Source of the DNA: Nitrospira sp. UBA5698
Lineage (GTDB): Bacteria; Nitrospirota; Nitrospiria; Nitrospirales; Nitrospiraceae
DNA: 64,000 nucleotides
Reading direction: 5' to 3'
NCBI GenBank assembly: GCA_002420115.1
Contig: DIHK01000010.1
Location: 37,554 to 101,553, forward strand
In this document: positions 9,177 to 17,686 of the stretch, piece by piece
How the letters are laid out: each line of letters starts with the position of its first letter
Position numbering within the stretch: the first letter of the stretch is position 1
Made by a program: the position numbers and the translations under genes
The notes under the pieces: generated by a model
The model's database searches: none
What the model was told of the DNA's origin: nothing
Seen by the model: the letters and a program-made list of their open reading frames with translations, nothing else

Positions 9177-10151
9177 TTACGTCAACACTTTGGTCACGCG
9201 ACATGCGTGATTGCCCTTGTAGACCCCGGGACTACCCTGGAATTTATGGTAGCCTTCGATAAAACAATCGAGAGGATCACCCGGTCGCTGATTCAGTAAC
9301 ACGACATCCCCGGGGGAGAAATTGAGCACATCCTTGACGGTCACCGTGGTGGTTCCCAGCCGAACCGCAAGCGGCAGCTGACATTCCTGTAAGCGCTCCC
9401 GGAATCGTTGACTCCAGTCTCCGTTCTGATCAACTTGGTCGGAGACCAGGCCGGAATACAATTTTTCTTTGATCGGTTCGAGCATGGCGTACGGATACAC
9501 AATGTAGAGCTCGCGGGCGGTTTCCCCGAGAACGACCTGCAACGTGACGACCATCACGATCTCGGAAGATGTCACCACCATCGCGAACTGCGGGTTACTT
9601 TCCGACCGTACATATTCCACCTTCACCGGCGCGACAGCGTGCCAGGCCTTCTCGAGATCAACCAACGCCTGCAGCAGGAGTTTTTTGATCACGCGTAACT
9701 GCACCGGGGTAAAGTCCCGGCCTTCCGGCTTCACGTGAGTTTGCCCCTTGCCACCGAAGAAATAGTCGATGATCAAGTAGACGAGAAAGGCATCCATCAC
9801 GTAGAGCGCACTACCGCGCAAGGGGGCCATGTGAAACACATTCAACGAAGAGGGCTGCGGGATTTTCTTGAGAAACTCACCGAACTTGATCACTTGGGTC
9901 CCGACCACCACAAAATCAATGGCGTCATGAAACATATTGGTCCAGGCAACGGATTGCCGGCGAATAAACCGGTCGTTGATCATTTCCATCGTGGGCATTC
10001 GCCCACGAATGATCCGTTCCTGATTGAAGAGGTCGTATTGTGCGACTCCCTTTGCAGTCGTTTCATTGTCCTTGGGAGCCGTATCGACTTCTCCCGAGAC
10101 CACCCCCTTCAAGAGCGCATCAATTTCGTCTTGTGATAGGATTTTTTCCAT
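9177..10151 (-). CDS. fliM: Flagellar motor switch protein FliM
   Basis: FliM, 324 aa, the middle C-ring component that binds phosphorylated CheY. The N-terminus MEKILSQDEIDALLKGV is the conserved CheY-P binding peptide. The CheC-like middle domain and a C-terminal SpoA domain (LAVRLGTTTVTVKDVLNFSPGDVVLL) follow. The intact CheY-binding peptide suggests chemotactic control, although no che gene is in this window. It is 12 nt downstream of fliL. Confidence 0.96.
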   Translation of the reverse strand: MEKILSQDEIDALLKGVVSGEVDTAPKDNETTAKGVAQYDLFNQERIIRGRMPTMEMINDRFIRRQSVAWTNMFHDAIDFVVVGTQVIKFGEFLKKIPQPSSLNVFHMAPLRGSALYVMDAFLVYLIIDYFFGGKGQTHVKPEGRDFTPVQLRVIKKLLLQALVDLEKAWHAVAPVKVEYVRSESNPQFAMVVTSSEIVMVVTLQVVLGETARELYIVYPYAMLEPIKEKLYSGLVSDQVDQNGDWSQRFRERLQECQLPLAVRLGTTTVTVKDVLNFSPGDVVLLNQRPGDPLDCFIEGYHKFQGSPGVYKGNHACRVTKVLT

Positions 10152-10163
10152 GCGGGTGATCGC

Positions 10164-10715
10164 CTACTGAACGACGAAATCCGTGAAATAGGCGGACCGC
10201 ACACCCGGCTTGGGAAGCAGCCCATTGATCCGTTGCGTAATCTCATCACGCAATTGAAACTTCCCCTGTGTAGTTCTCACCGCATTCACATCCTTGCTAC
10301 TGAGTAATACCAGAACGGCGTCGCGGACCTGGGGGACCCGTGCGGACAGATCAGCGGACACGGCCTCACTGTCGACCTCAAGCTTGACGGTCAGTTTCAA
10401 GTAGCGCACGTCCGGCACGTCGGCCAGATTCACGATGAACGGATCCAGGTCGAACATGACTCCCGGGGCGGCACTCTGTCCGGCTTTTCCACTCGCTCCG
10501 CCTTGCGCATCGGACTTTGCCGTCGCCTCGGTCTTATGTTCATCGGTATGTTCTGCGTTTTTATCGGATCCGCCGAAGAACTTGACGGCGACGACCGCTC
10601 CTCCCACGCCGAACAGGAGGGCAATCACCGACACGATAATGAGCAACTTGATCGGGAATGCCGGAGCAAGGGCCGCTCCTGCGGTTTTGTCGTCCGTCTC
10701 GGCTGCATCTGCCAT
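10164..10715 (-). CDS. fliL: Flagellar basal-body-associated protein FliL
   Basis: FliL, 183 aa. One transmembrane helix near residues 22-44 (IKLLIIVSVIALLFGVGGAVVAV), a charged, low-complexity linker, then the periplasmic FliL domain (FDLDPFIVNLADVPDVRYLKLTVKLEV and the end FTDFVVQ). In other bacteria FliL supports stator function at the basal body. It is the first gene of fliL-fliM-fliN-fliO-fliP, behind a strong AAGGAGGAG site and a likely sigma-54 promoter about 40 nt upstream. The stator genes often found just before fliL are missing here. Confidence 0.94.
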   Translation of the reverse strand: MADAAETDDKTAGAALAPAFPIKLLIIVSVIALLFGVGGAVVAVKFFGGSDKNAEHTDEHKTEATAKSDAQGGASGKAGQSAAPGVMFDLDPFIVNLADVPDVRYLKLTVKLEVDSEAVSADLSARVPQVRDAVLVLLSSKDVNAVRTTQGKFQLRDEITQRINGLLPKPGVRSAYFTDFVVQ

Positions 10716-10754
10716 AGCTCCTCCTTGAAGGCCTCATCGCCTTCGTGAAGCAAC

Positions 10755-10770
10755 TGCAATGCATATGCCA
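10755..10770 (-). promoter_or_regulatory. Putative sigma-54 promoter of fliL operon
   Basis: On the minus strand the sequence TGGCATATGCATTGCA matches the sigma-54 consensus TGGCACG-N4-TTGCW, with GG and GC separated by exactly 10 bases. The -12 GC is about 41 nt from the fliL ATG, leaving a leader of roughly 28 nt that carries the ribosome site. The flgB and fliK promoters show the same geometry. No transcript evidence is available here. Confidence 0.7.
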
Positions 10771-10969
10771 TTGAGCTGATGGTGGCTGTCGACCACGGTT
10801 CCCCATAATAGATGTATTTGACAGGTGTTTTGTCAGCGGGAGGCCTGATTACCGACACCTTCCCCGGGTACCGTCAGGCAAGTCATTGACACCGTCAAGA
10901 AACTGACGTGGCGAGAAGAGATGAGGAAGGGAACCGTGGCCCCAGTAGGTCTGGGGGGCTTGGAGCGCG

Positions 10970-10995
10970 GCCCGGGAAGAATGTTCCTCCCGGGC
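10970..10995 (-). terminator. Possible hairpin terminator after flgE
   Basis: GCCCGGGA (10970-10977) and TCCCGGGC (10988-10995) form a perfect 8-bp GC-rich stem with a 10-nt loop, 14 nt past the flgE stop. No U-run follows on the minus strand, so it may be a weak or factor-assisted terminator or an mRNA-stabilising hairpin. Its position between flgE and the fliL promoter fits an operon boundary. Confidence 0.45.
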
Positions 10996-11009
10996 TACAA
11001 CCGATGCAC

Positions 11010-12368
11010 TTATCGTTTCAAGTTAACCAACTCTTGCAGCACCTCATCCGAAGTCGTAATGACTCTCGAATTCGCCTGGAACCCTCGTTGGGCTGCAATC
11101 ATCTCAATAAAACTTTCCCCCAGATCGACATTGGACAACTCAAGCGTGTTGGCAAGCACTCTCCCGAGGCCAGCCGATGTGGCTGCCCCGATCAACGGTT
11201 GTCCAGAAGTACCGGATTCGGCAAATGTGTTTTTCCCGGTTCGCACAAGACCAAGTGGATCAGGGAATCGTGCCAACGCCAACTGGGCCAACGGTCGGAC
11301 CTGCCCATTCGAGAATCGCCCATTGATCATTCCGTTGGTCTCCACACTGAACGTCTGTAGAGCTCCGGCGCCGAATCCATTCTGAGATTGCTGAACCAGC
11401 CCTGAGGCGGCACCGAACTGAGTGGTCAAATTCATGCCGGTTCCCCCATCGGTCGTCACACTGGTGCCGAAGTTGAAGCTGATCGCCTGATCACCAGTCG
11501 CGCCGACAAAATCGATTTGCGATTGCCCGACCGTACCTCCGGCCGTGCCTCCAGCCGTACCGCTATCGTAACTCGTCACGACACTCTCCGTGTCCAAGGC
11601 GCCTGAGGTGTTAAAGGTCAGCGTCCCCGAGGCTAGCCGCACCAGCCCAAGCGTGGTATTCACGTTCGATGCGTGATAGTTGCCTGTGACGATCTCGTTT
11701 GTACTTCCCACGACGTTATAGGTCCAGGTGTTGGCCGCCGTTTTTGTAAAATAGCTCGTGAGAAGGTGACTGTTGCCGACGGAGTCATAGACGGTGATCG
11801 ACGAGGAGAACCGAGACGTCCCCGCCGGATCCGCGAGCGAGAACGTACTGGTCGTTGATTGTGAATTAAGATTGGCACCGATATCGACGCTGCTGGTCGG
11901 ATTTGGAGGAGCCGTCGTCGTCGGAAGGGTCACACCGCTGATGCTGGCGGTGATGAGCCCATTGGTATTGACCTGAAACCCCTGGAGCAAGAATCCGCTC
12001 GGATCGACGATCTGGTTTTGTGCATTCAAATGAAACTGTCCCGCTCGAGAATAGAACGCCGCCCCGGCTGTGTCGCGAAGCACAAAAAATCCGTTGCCGT
12101 CTACGGCTAAATCCAATGCGTTGCTCGTGGTACTAAGTGAACCTTGGCTGAAGTTCCCTTGCACTCCGTTGAGCGCGACCCCCAGACCAGTCTGAATCGC
12201 TCCACCCGCCCCTCCCAGTGACGAACTGATCAGATCGGCAAAGACCGACCGGCTGGATTTGAACCCCACCGTACTCAGGTTCGCAATATTATTTCCCACG
12301 ACCGATAGCGCATTGCCGTTTGCGTTCAGCCCACTGACGCCCGTAAAAAGCGACGACAGAATTCCCAT
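11010..12368 (-). CDS. flgE: Flagellar hook protein FlgE
   Basis: FlgE, 452 aa, the hook subunit. The N-terminus MGILSSLFTGVSGLNANGNALSVVGNNIANLSTVGFK and the C-terminus with DLGESFIEMIAAQRGFQANSRVITTSDEVLQELVNLKR are the two conserved rod/hook helical segments; the Thr/Ser/Gly-rich centre forms the exposed hook domains. A GAGGAGGA site precedes the ATG and the gene starts 20 nt after flgD. A hairpin and a gap of about 295 nt follow. Confidence 0.96.
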   Translation of the reverse strand: MGILSSLFTGVSGLNANGNALSVVGNNIANLSTVGFKSSRSVFADLISSSLGGAGGAIQTGLGVALNGVQGNFSQGSLSTTSNALDLAVDGNGFFVLRDTAGAAFYSRAGQFHLNAQNQIVDPSGFLLQGFQVNTNGLITASISGVTLPTTTAPPNPTSSVDIGANLNSQSTTSTFSLADPAGTSRFSSSITVYDSVGNSHLLTSYFTKTAANTWTYNVVGSTNEIVTGNYHASNVNTTLGLVRLASGTLTFNTSGALDTESVVTSYDSGTAGGTAGGTVGQSQIDFVGATGDQAISFNFGTSVTTDGGTGMNLTTQFGAASGLVQQSQNGFGAGALQTFSVETNGMINGRFSNGQVRPLAQLALARFPDPLGLVRTGKNTFAESGTSGQPLIGAATSAGLGRVLANTLELSNVDLGESFIEMIAAQRGFQANSRVITTSDEVLQELVNLKR

Positions 12369-12388
12369 CGGTACAATCCTCCTCTTTG

Positions 12389-13042
12389 TTATCGCAGCTC
12401 AACAATATCGGACGGATCAATCGCTAAATCGCCGACCAGGAGTTTCGCCTGCCCTTGCTCCATGCGTACACCGGACACTGTGAGGCTGGCACGCCCCTCC
12501 ACGTTCACTGACTTTCCTTCCCTGTCTGCTGCAGAAATGACATACCGATACAGACCCTTTGGCATCCGTACGCCATCCTGGTTCTTTCCATCCCACTCAG
12601 CAGCCTGCGGTCCGGCCAGCCGATCGCGATGCTCCAGAGTCCGTATGACTTGTCCATCTGCATTCTGAATGCTGACGAGAACTTTCGCGGCATTCTTCTC
12701 CAGTGAATAGCCGAAGGTGGCTGGTCCCTCTCCCAGCTGAACCAGCGGGTGGCCAATCGTCACTGTGCGGCCGATCATGGGAAGCAGTGTGAATTGTAAG
12801 GACGCCGTTTGCGCATCGAGGCTCTGCTGCAGTAATTGCGCTTGTTTGGCGCTCTGTTCGAGCTGGCTGAACTGCGCGAGCTGCGAGACAAACTCGGTAT
12901 TGTCGGTCGGATTCAACGGGTCTTGGTTCTTCAGCTGCGTGACCAGCAGTTTAAGGAAGTCATCCTGTCCCAGCGCTCGCGGCCCAGTTTTTTCCGGCGT
13001 GGACGTGGTCCCGGTTGTGCTCAGTCCTGCAACATCGATCAT
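12389..13042 (-). CDS. flgD: Flagellar hook cap / scaffolding protein FlgD
   Basis: FlgD, 217 aa, the cap that guides hook polymerisation. Conserved N-terminal segment GQDDFLKLLVTQLKNQDPLNPTDNTEFVSQLAQFSQLEQ at about 26-64, then a C-terminal FlgD Ig-like/Tudor region (AAEWDGKNQDGVRMPKGLYRYVISAADREGK). AGGGAGA lies before the ATG. It sits between fliK and flgE with gaps of about 20 nt, so fliK-flgD-flgE is one operon. Confidence 0.95.
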   Translation of the reverse strand: MIDVAGLSTTGTTSTPEKTGPRALGQDDFLKLLVTQLKNQDPLNPTDNTEFVSQLAQFSQLEQSAKQAQLLQQSLDAQTASLQFTLLPMIGRTVTIGHPLVQLGEGPATFGYSLEKNAAKVLVSIQNADGQVIRTLEHRDRLAGPQAAEWDGKNQDGVRMPKGLYRYVISAADREGKSVNVEGRASLTVSGVRMEQGQAKLLVGDLAIDPSDIVELR

Positions 13043-13064
13043 GTGAAATCTCCCTTAGTCTTAC

Positions 13065-14684
13065 TTACGCCACCACGTTCAGCCGTCCCTGGAGTGGACG
13101 GTACCGTTCATCCGACCACCCGTGAGCCTGCTCTCTAGTGTCCCCCTGGGATCCTTGATGTCCGGACCGTCCCTGTTCATGAAACAATCCCTGTTGGAAC
13201 GACCGCCCACCACTCTGGCGATCGATATCCACTCGAAACTGTCCCATGTCGAGTCCGTTCGCTTGAAGCGATGTTTGCAGTTTGTCCTGTCCGTTGATCA
13301 GGAACTGGCCAACCTCCACCCGATCCGTCGAGAAATGGGCGTGAACGGACTCATTCATCATGGCCACGCGGATGCTGACATGCCCCAACTCCGGTTGAGC
13401 CACCTCCAACACCACTGATCGCAAGAGAGAATGCGTCGGTGTCGGAGTCACGTCAGGCACATGGGAGACTGGCTGCGCCGGCGGCACATTGACAGTTGGA
13501 GCAGGTGCCGTTGGTACGGAGATGGTCTGACTTTGCGCGACAGCCGCATACTGTTCCGTTGTGCGTCCGTTCATGGATGGAAGGTCAACCGCCATCCTCT
13601 GAAACAGCTTGGGCTCAGGATCACCCTGCTGCCGACTATCATGTTCGTGCCCTGACTGGCTGAACAGCTCTTTCTGATCGACAACCAGCGATTGTCCATG
13701 AGGGGTGATCCCCTGAGTCCTTGGACCGGTTTCTCCCTGATCCTCCTGAGCAAGCACAAGGAGAGGCGCCTGATTCTCCGGTGAATGATTGGCGACACCA
13801 GGCTCGCCTCGATCAAGAGCAGCCACGTTTCGATCGAATTGACTCCCCGGCAATAGCTTCCCGTCATGGCTTTGGACAAGCCGGGCCATATTGTAGTCGG
13901 AAGATGTAATGGCTCCACCGGATGATGATGGTTGAACTATAGCGTGAGCTTGCGCAGAATCGGCTACGTTCTCCGTCACGCCATTCTCACCCACGATACT
14001 CCCCAATGCGGTGGACTGCGTGACGTGAGACTGTCCCTTGAAAGACAGTGATGAATGCTTAGCCTGTTCCGGCATGTCAGTCGGTACGCTCGTTGTTCCT
14101 TGCTCGGGTGAGCGACGCTCGGCTGGCCGTACTGAAGCATCAATCGCCCCAAGTGCTGCTGAAGACTCTGCAGAGGAACTCGATTCGCGGCTGATTTCGC
14201 CTACACTGTCAGGCGCCTCCTGTCCCTCGCTGAGCATCATCCGAGCTTCTGCCTGGGACAAGGTTGCTGATGCCATCGACACAAACATTTGTCCTTCAGC
14301 TGCCGATCCTGAGTTACTCTGCGGCAGTGCCGATTCAGATTCCTCCCGTGAACTGTCCATTGTCTGGCTTTGAGTGTCGGTTGGCTCATCACTGTCTGAG
14401 GTACGAGCCTGCACGGCCTCAGACCGTTCCGCTTGGGATGCCCCTGAATTGAGGCCTTTGGCCTGCTTGGGATCGGGTCGATCCTCAACCTTGTTGGATC
14501 CTCGAGGACTATCCGCTTCCTGCGTATTCCCCTTCTTCTCTTCACCACGGACCCCCTGCAACACAGACGAAAAGCTCTTCCGAACGGCAGGACCGTTGAA
14601 AGAAGCAGATCGAGCAGCACGTACAGGCCCATCCGAGGTAGGGGTCGGTGTGGCGGAGAGTAGATCTGGCACAATGAAATCCAT
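13065..14684 (-). CDS. fliK: Flagellar hook-length control protein FliK
   Basis: 539 aa. The first 400 residues are low-complexity, rich in Ser, Gln and acidic residues, typical of the unstructured ruler part of FliK. The conserved C-terminal hook-length domain lies at about residues 425-495 (VLEVAQPELGHVSIRVAMMNESVHAHFSTDR, then LQTSLQANGLDMGQFRVDI). The frame is open 84 codons further upstream, but that segment is basic and non-flagellar in character and would overlap the sigma-54 promoter at 14721; the ATG at 14684 has CGAGGA before it. It heads fliK-flgD-flgE. Known FliK acts on FlhB to stop hook growth. Confidence 0.88.
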   Translation of the reverse strand: MDFIVPDLLSATPTPTSDGPVRAARSASFNGPAVRKSFSSVLQGVRGEEKKGNTQEADSPRGSNKVEDRPDPKQAKGLNSGASQAERSEAVQARTSDSDEPTDTQSQTMDSSREESESALPQSNSGSAAEGQMFVSMASATLSQAEARMMLSEGQEAPDSVGEISRESSSSAESSAALGAIDASVRPAERRSPEQGTTSVPTDMPEQAKHSSLSFKGQSHVTQSTALGSIVGENGVTENVADSAQAHAIVQPSSSGGAITSSDYNMARLVQSHDGKLLPGSQFDRNVAALDRGEPGVANHSPENQAPLLVLAQEDQGETGPRTQGITPHGQSLVVDQKELFSQSGHEHDSRQQGDPEPKLFQRMAVDLPSMNGRTTEQYAAVAQSQTISVPTAPAPTVNVPPAQPVSHVPDVTPTPTHSLLRSVVLEVAQPELGHVSIRVAMMNESVHAHFSTDRVEVGQFLINGQDKLQTSLQANGLDMGQFRVDIDRQSGGRSFQQGLFHEQGRSGHQGSQGDTREQAHGWSDERYRPLQGRLNVVA

Positions 14685-14720
14685 GTCTATTAGTCCTCGT
14701 GAGATTCCGGCAGGGCTAAA

Positions 14721-14736
14721 TACAAGCCTCGTGCCA
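14721..14736 (-). promoter_or_regulatory. Putative sigma-54 promoter of fliK operon
   Basis: Minus-strand TGGCACGAGGCTTGTA matches TGGCACG-N4-TTGCW at every consensus base except T for C in the -12 element, with correct 10-base spacing. The -12 element is about 38 nt from the fliK ATG, close to the distances at flgB and fliL. This site also argues against the longer fliK reading frame. Confidence 0.75.
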
Positions 14737-14921
14737 AGTTGACAGCTCCTGAGGAACTGAAATATCGCGTAGTTGTGATTCAACTCGCGATCACGTGGAG
14801 GAAAGGAGGAAAATATTTCTGGGTCGTAGGCAAAATGGATCAGAGTGAGAAAGAGCCCGCTCAGGATCGTCCCAGAGCGAAACCGAGGAGTCGAGGGACG
14901 AAACCGCCTCAGTGCGTAACT

Positions 14922-14974
14922 CGTGAAGCGTCGCACGTGAAGCGTCCGAATCCGGAAACGAAATACGCTTCACG
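14922..14974. repeat. Intergenic inverted repeat, copy 2
   Basis: Second copy of the element at 7114. CGTGAAGCG is repeated at each end of a short spacer (14922-14930 and 14936-14944), and CGCTTCACG (14966-14974) is its reverse complement, so a stem of about 9 bp can form. The central CGGAAACGA block is shared with copy 1. Located between the motE-like gene and the fliK promoter. Confidence 0.7.
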
Positions 14975-15020
14975 GCGCGGTCTCGACAATCGTTGGGGAC
15001 GTACTCAGGAATACTTCAGG

Positions 15021-15776
15021 CTAGGGCGTTTGGGCCAGCAACTGTTCGGTGAGTTTGGCGGCGCGGTCTGCCTTCACTTGGGAGAGGATTGCTCCGGCAG
15101 TTTTGGACTTGACCATTCGCAGAATTTCAATCGCTTTTCGATCCGGCATCCGCTCAAGACGTGCCGCGGCATCCTCCGACGGCATCGACTCAAAGATTTT
15201 TGCCAACTGCGTCCGCTGATCCTGTGCTCCACGATCTTTATCCGCCTGGATCTTGGTCGATTGAGCTGCAGGGCGTTCCTCTTTGGCCCGTGCGCTCTGT
15301 ATCCGCTTTTCCAACGCCTCGTTCTGCTCAAGGAGTTCCTCAACCTGGCCTCTCACGATCATGAGCCGTTCTTCATTCTGGCGAATGACCTCTTCTCGTC
15401 GATCCAGATCGCGCTTTCGTTGATCCAGCATCTCGAGTACTTCACGGGGCATCTCAATTGCTGGTCCCTGAGGCGCTGATCGGACCGCAGCCGTTGTCCC
15501 ATCGTTGGCTTCAGATTCATGCGGTGGCCCTTCCGGCACGGAGGGTGGCCCTTCCTGCTTGGCGGAATTGTGCGGCGCCGAGGCCTTGGGTTTTGGATCT
15601 GAAGAGGCTTGCCCTAACTGAACCATGACCCAAAACAAAATCGTCGAAACGACCACTCCCCCGACCATCGTCCAAAGCGATCCACGCCGATTCTTCCTCA
15701 GCCGCGGCGCGAGCCACGTCCACCGAGTAGCCAGGGTGAACGGAGACACCTTCATCGGATTGATTGGCCGCTTCAT
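15021..15776 (-). CDS. MotE-like flagellar protein (MgtE-N domain, coiled coil)
   Basis: 251 aa. One transmembrane helix at about 33-55 (SLWTMVGGVVVSTILFWVMVQ), a Pro/Glu-rich linker, a charged coiled coil at about 112-185 (DQRKRDLDRREEVIRQNEERL) and a C-terminal domain (LAKIFESMPSEDAAARLERMPDRKAIEILRMVKSKTAGAILSQV) of the MgtE N-terminal/FliG-middle type found in MotE. In proteobacteria MotE is a periplasmic chaperone for the stator protein MotC; the role here is inferred. The ATG overlaps the fliJ stop as ATGA with GAGGCG upstream, so it is the last gene of the flgB operon. No motC is nearby. Confidence 0.7.
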   Translation of the reverse strand: MKRPINPMKVSPFTLATRWTWLAPRLRKNRRGSLWTMVGGVVVSTILFWVMVQLGQASSDPKPKASAPHNSAKQEGPPSVPEGPPHESEANDGTTAAVRSAPQGPAIEMPREVLEMLDQRKRDLDRREEVIRQNEERLMIVRGQVEELLEQNEALEKRIQSARAKEERPAAQSTKIQADKDRGAQDQRTQLAKIFESMPSEDAAARLERMPDRKAIEILRMVKSKTAGAILSQVKADRAAKLTEQLLAQTP

Positions 15777-16213
15777 GAATCGCCTCGATCTCGGATGGGA
15801 ATCCGGCGGCTTGCCGTCTCGTCTTCAGCCCATTGTTCCCGGCGTGCACCCACCGCCTGCAGGGCTGCCTGACGCTGGTCGATCACTCTCTCAAGAAGCT
15901 TACAGTCCTGCCTGGCTTCAACAAGCCGTTCCTGAGTCTGCTGCCACAGATCGGTCGCGTGATCGATTGAGGCACGGACTTGCCGCAGCGCAGACCGCTG
16001 GGCATCCATTTTCCCCTGCCATTGCAACAGATCCTCGATCGTCAGGCCCTGACCGGCCTGTTGAGCATAGAGCTCAGTATCCGCCTGAATCTGAACTTCC
16101 ATCGTGCGATACTGTGCTTCACTGTGAGTAAGCGTTCGTGCAATTTGCGACAATTCCATCATCAGTGACTCGACGGTCTGTGCCCGAACCTTTCGTATCG
16201 AATCGAGACTCAT
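15773..16213 (-). CDS. fliJ: Flagellar export chaperone FliJ
   Basis: 146 aa, almost entirely helical and charged, as expected for FliJ, the coiled-coil stalk of the export ATPase that escorts chaperones to FlhA. FliJ diverges fast, so the call rests on size, coiled-coil character and position directly after fliI. Both junctions are ATGA overlaps (with fliI upstream and the motE-like gene downstream), implying tightly coupled translation. Confidence 0.85.
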   Translation of the reverse strand: MSLDSIRKVRAQTVESLMMELSQIARTLTHSEAQYRTMEVQIQADTELYAQQAGQGLTIEDLLQWQGKMDAQRSALRQVRASIDHATDLWQQTQERLVEARQDCKLLERVIDQRQAALQAVGARREQWAEDETASRRIPIRDRGDS

Positions 16214-17517
16214 TCCGCTTGCCGCGCCAAGGCCTCAAGTTCCTGCACCGATGCTGCCAGGTTGGCAGGCTGATCGATCGCCTGTCGGAGATATCCGTTG
16301 ATCGAATCCTGGGCTTGCACGGCTTTATCGAGCCCCGCATTCATCCCGGCTTTGTACGCCCCTAACAGCACGAGATCTTCGGACTGTTGATACCGAGCCA
16401 TCAGTTCAAGCACCCGCCTGGCGGCATCATGATGCGTCTTCCCGACAATATCCCGCATGACACGGCTCGTGCTCTGGAGCAGATCAATGGCCGGGAAGTG
16501 ATTGCGTGCGGCCAACGTACGTGACAACACAATATGGCCATCCAAGATCGATCGAACGGTATCGGCAATGGGATCACTCAGGTCATCGCCATCCACCAAC
16601 ACGGTATACAGACCTGTAATGGTTCCTGGTCCAGGTCCCGTTCCCACACGCTCCAAGATCTTCGGCAGCAGCGCAAACACAGACGGCGTATAGCCTTTTG
16701 TTGTCGGAGGCTCTCCAATGGCCAGTCCGACCTCTCTCTGGCTATAGGCTAGTCGCGTGAGTGAATCCATCAACAAGAGTACCTGTCGTCCTGCATCGCG
16801 GAAATATTCGGCGATCGTCGTGGCCACCAATGCGGCTCGTAGACGGATCAACGGGGCTTGGTCGGACGTAGCGACGACCACGACCGTTCGCGCAAGTGCA
16901 TCGGCTCCCAGATCACGCTCAAGAAACTCGTTGACCTCTCGCCCGCGTTCCCCGATGAGCGCAATAACGTTGACATCTGCCTTTGTGTAGCGACTGATCA
17001 TCCCTAACAGGACGCTCTTTCCAACTCCAGAACCTGAAAATATCCCCATCTTTTGTCCACGGCCACAAGTCAGGAATCCATTGATCGCACGAACACCGAG
17101 ATCAAGGGGATCCTGGATGCGGGCCCGTTCAAGGGGATTCGGTGCGGCAGCATGGAGCGGATAACGGAGGCTCGTCTTCGGCGTTCCTTTCCCGTCGATG
17201 GGGTCCCCGCATCCATCTAAAATCCTACCCAATAAGCCAGGTCCAACTGCGAGGCTTGCCACCTGCCCGGTCATAGTGATGCGGCTGGCTGGTCCGATCC
17301 CGCGCATGTCTCCAAGCGGCATCAACAACACACGGTCTCCACGAAATCCGACCACTTCCGCCATAATCGGCGCTGCACCCACCTCTCTCGTGATACGACA
17401 GAGCTCGCCAATGGTCGTCATCGGACCATAGCCTTCCACCACCATCCCCACCGCCTGGGCCACCCGGCCGGAGATCTCGATGGGTTCGATGTGCTCAAGC
17501 AGATGACTAATACTCAT
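16210..17517 (-). CDS. fliI: Flagellar export ATPase FliI
   Basis: FliI, 435 aa, the F1-beta-like ATPase that energises flagellar export. Walker A is GIFSGSGVGKS, then ALIGERGREVNEFLERDLG, the Walker B region VLLLMDSLTRLAYSQREV and the GEPPTTKGYTPSVFALLPKILERVG block. The frame is open 16 codons upstream, but MSISHLLEHIEP matches the N-terminus of the duplicated segment just upstream and is chosen. Its start overlaps the preceding chimeric mini-ORF by 11 nt, exactly as that mini-ORF overlaps fliH. The ribosome site is weak, so translation may depend on coupling. Confidence 0.95.
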   Translation of the reverse strand: MSISHLLEHIEPIEISGRVAQAVGMVVEGYGPMTTIGELCRITREVGAAPIMAEVVGFRGDRVLLMPLGDMRGIGPASRITMTGQVASLAVGPGLLGRILDGCGDPIDGKGTPKTSLRYPLHAAAPNPLERARIQDPLDLGVRAINGFLTCGRGQKMGIFSGSGVGKSVLLGMISRYTKADVNVIALIGERGREVNEFLERDLGADALARTVVVVATSDQAPLIRLRAALVATTIAEYFRDAGRQVLLLMDSLTRLAYSQREVGLAIGEPPTTKGYTPSVFALLPKILERVGTGPGPGTITGLYTVLVDGDDLSDPIADTVRSILDGHIVLSRTLAARNHFPAIDLLQSTSRVMRDIVGKTHHDAARRVLELMARYQQSEDLVLLGAYKAGMNAGLDKAVQAQDSINGYLRQAIDQPANLAASVQELEALARQAE

Positions 17518-17571
17518 GCGGCACCGCCTGCCCCAAACAAGCTGACTGCATCTCAACAGGCACATCCACCA
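17413..17571. repeat. Tandem duplication of fliH/fliI junction, copy B
   Basis: Copy B covers the true fliI start and a relic of the fliH 3' end. It aligns with copy A (17582-17752); the core blocks TCTCGATGGGTTCGATGT and GCACCGCCTGCCCCAA are shared. Many substitutions and a 12-nt length difference show that the duplication is not recent. Confidence 0.85.
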
Positions 17572-17686
17572 TACATGTAACGGTCGTCACCGGGTCATAG
17601 TTGTTTACAACCACCCCCACGACCTGGGCTACCCGTCCGGATATCTCGATGGGTTCGATGTGCTCAAGGAGATGACTAAGACTCAT
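17507..17686 (-). CDS. Chimeric mini-ORF: FliI N-terminus fused to FliH C-terminus relic
   Basis: 59 aa between fliH and fliI. Residues 1-36 repeat the FliI N-terminus (MSLSHLLEHIEPIEISGRVA against FliI MSISHLLEHIEPIEISGRVA). Residues 40-59 (VDVPVEMQSACLGQAVPHEY) resemble the last residues of FliH (VDASLETQLARLGQAV, ending YHES). It arose from the tandem duplication of the junction. The start follows GGGGTG and overlaps fliH by 11 nt; the stop overlaps fliI by 11 nt. It may be a non-functional relic that maintains translational coupling, or a small protein that competes with FliI for FliH. No function is known. Confidence 0.6.
   Translation of the reverse strand: MSLSHLLEHIEPIEISGRVAQVVGVVVNNYDPVTTVTCMVDVPVEMQSACLGQAVPHEY

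Larger units (their letters stand above)
14685..15020. other. Intergenic region, motE-like gene to fliK
   Basis: This 336-nt gap has no credible gene. It contains the second copy of the TTCACG inverted repeat and the likely sigma-54 promoter of fliK. A long plus-strand frame that begins near 14739 mainly mirrors the neighbouring minus-strand gene and is not coding. Confidence 0.7.

Noticed and set aside
10625..10858. A 77-codon minus-strand frame overlapping fliL, in the usual flbD position
   Set aside because: The frame contains the fliL sigma-54 promoter, its start has only a weak site, and it shows no FlbD similarity; its end is simply the shifted fliL sequence.
14739..15479. A 246-codon plus-strand frame before fliK
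   Set aside because: It spans the intergenic repeat and runs antisense to the MotE-like gene; no ribosome site or domain was found.
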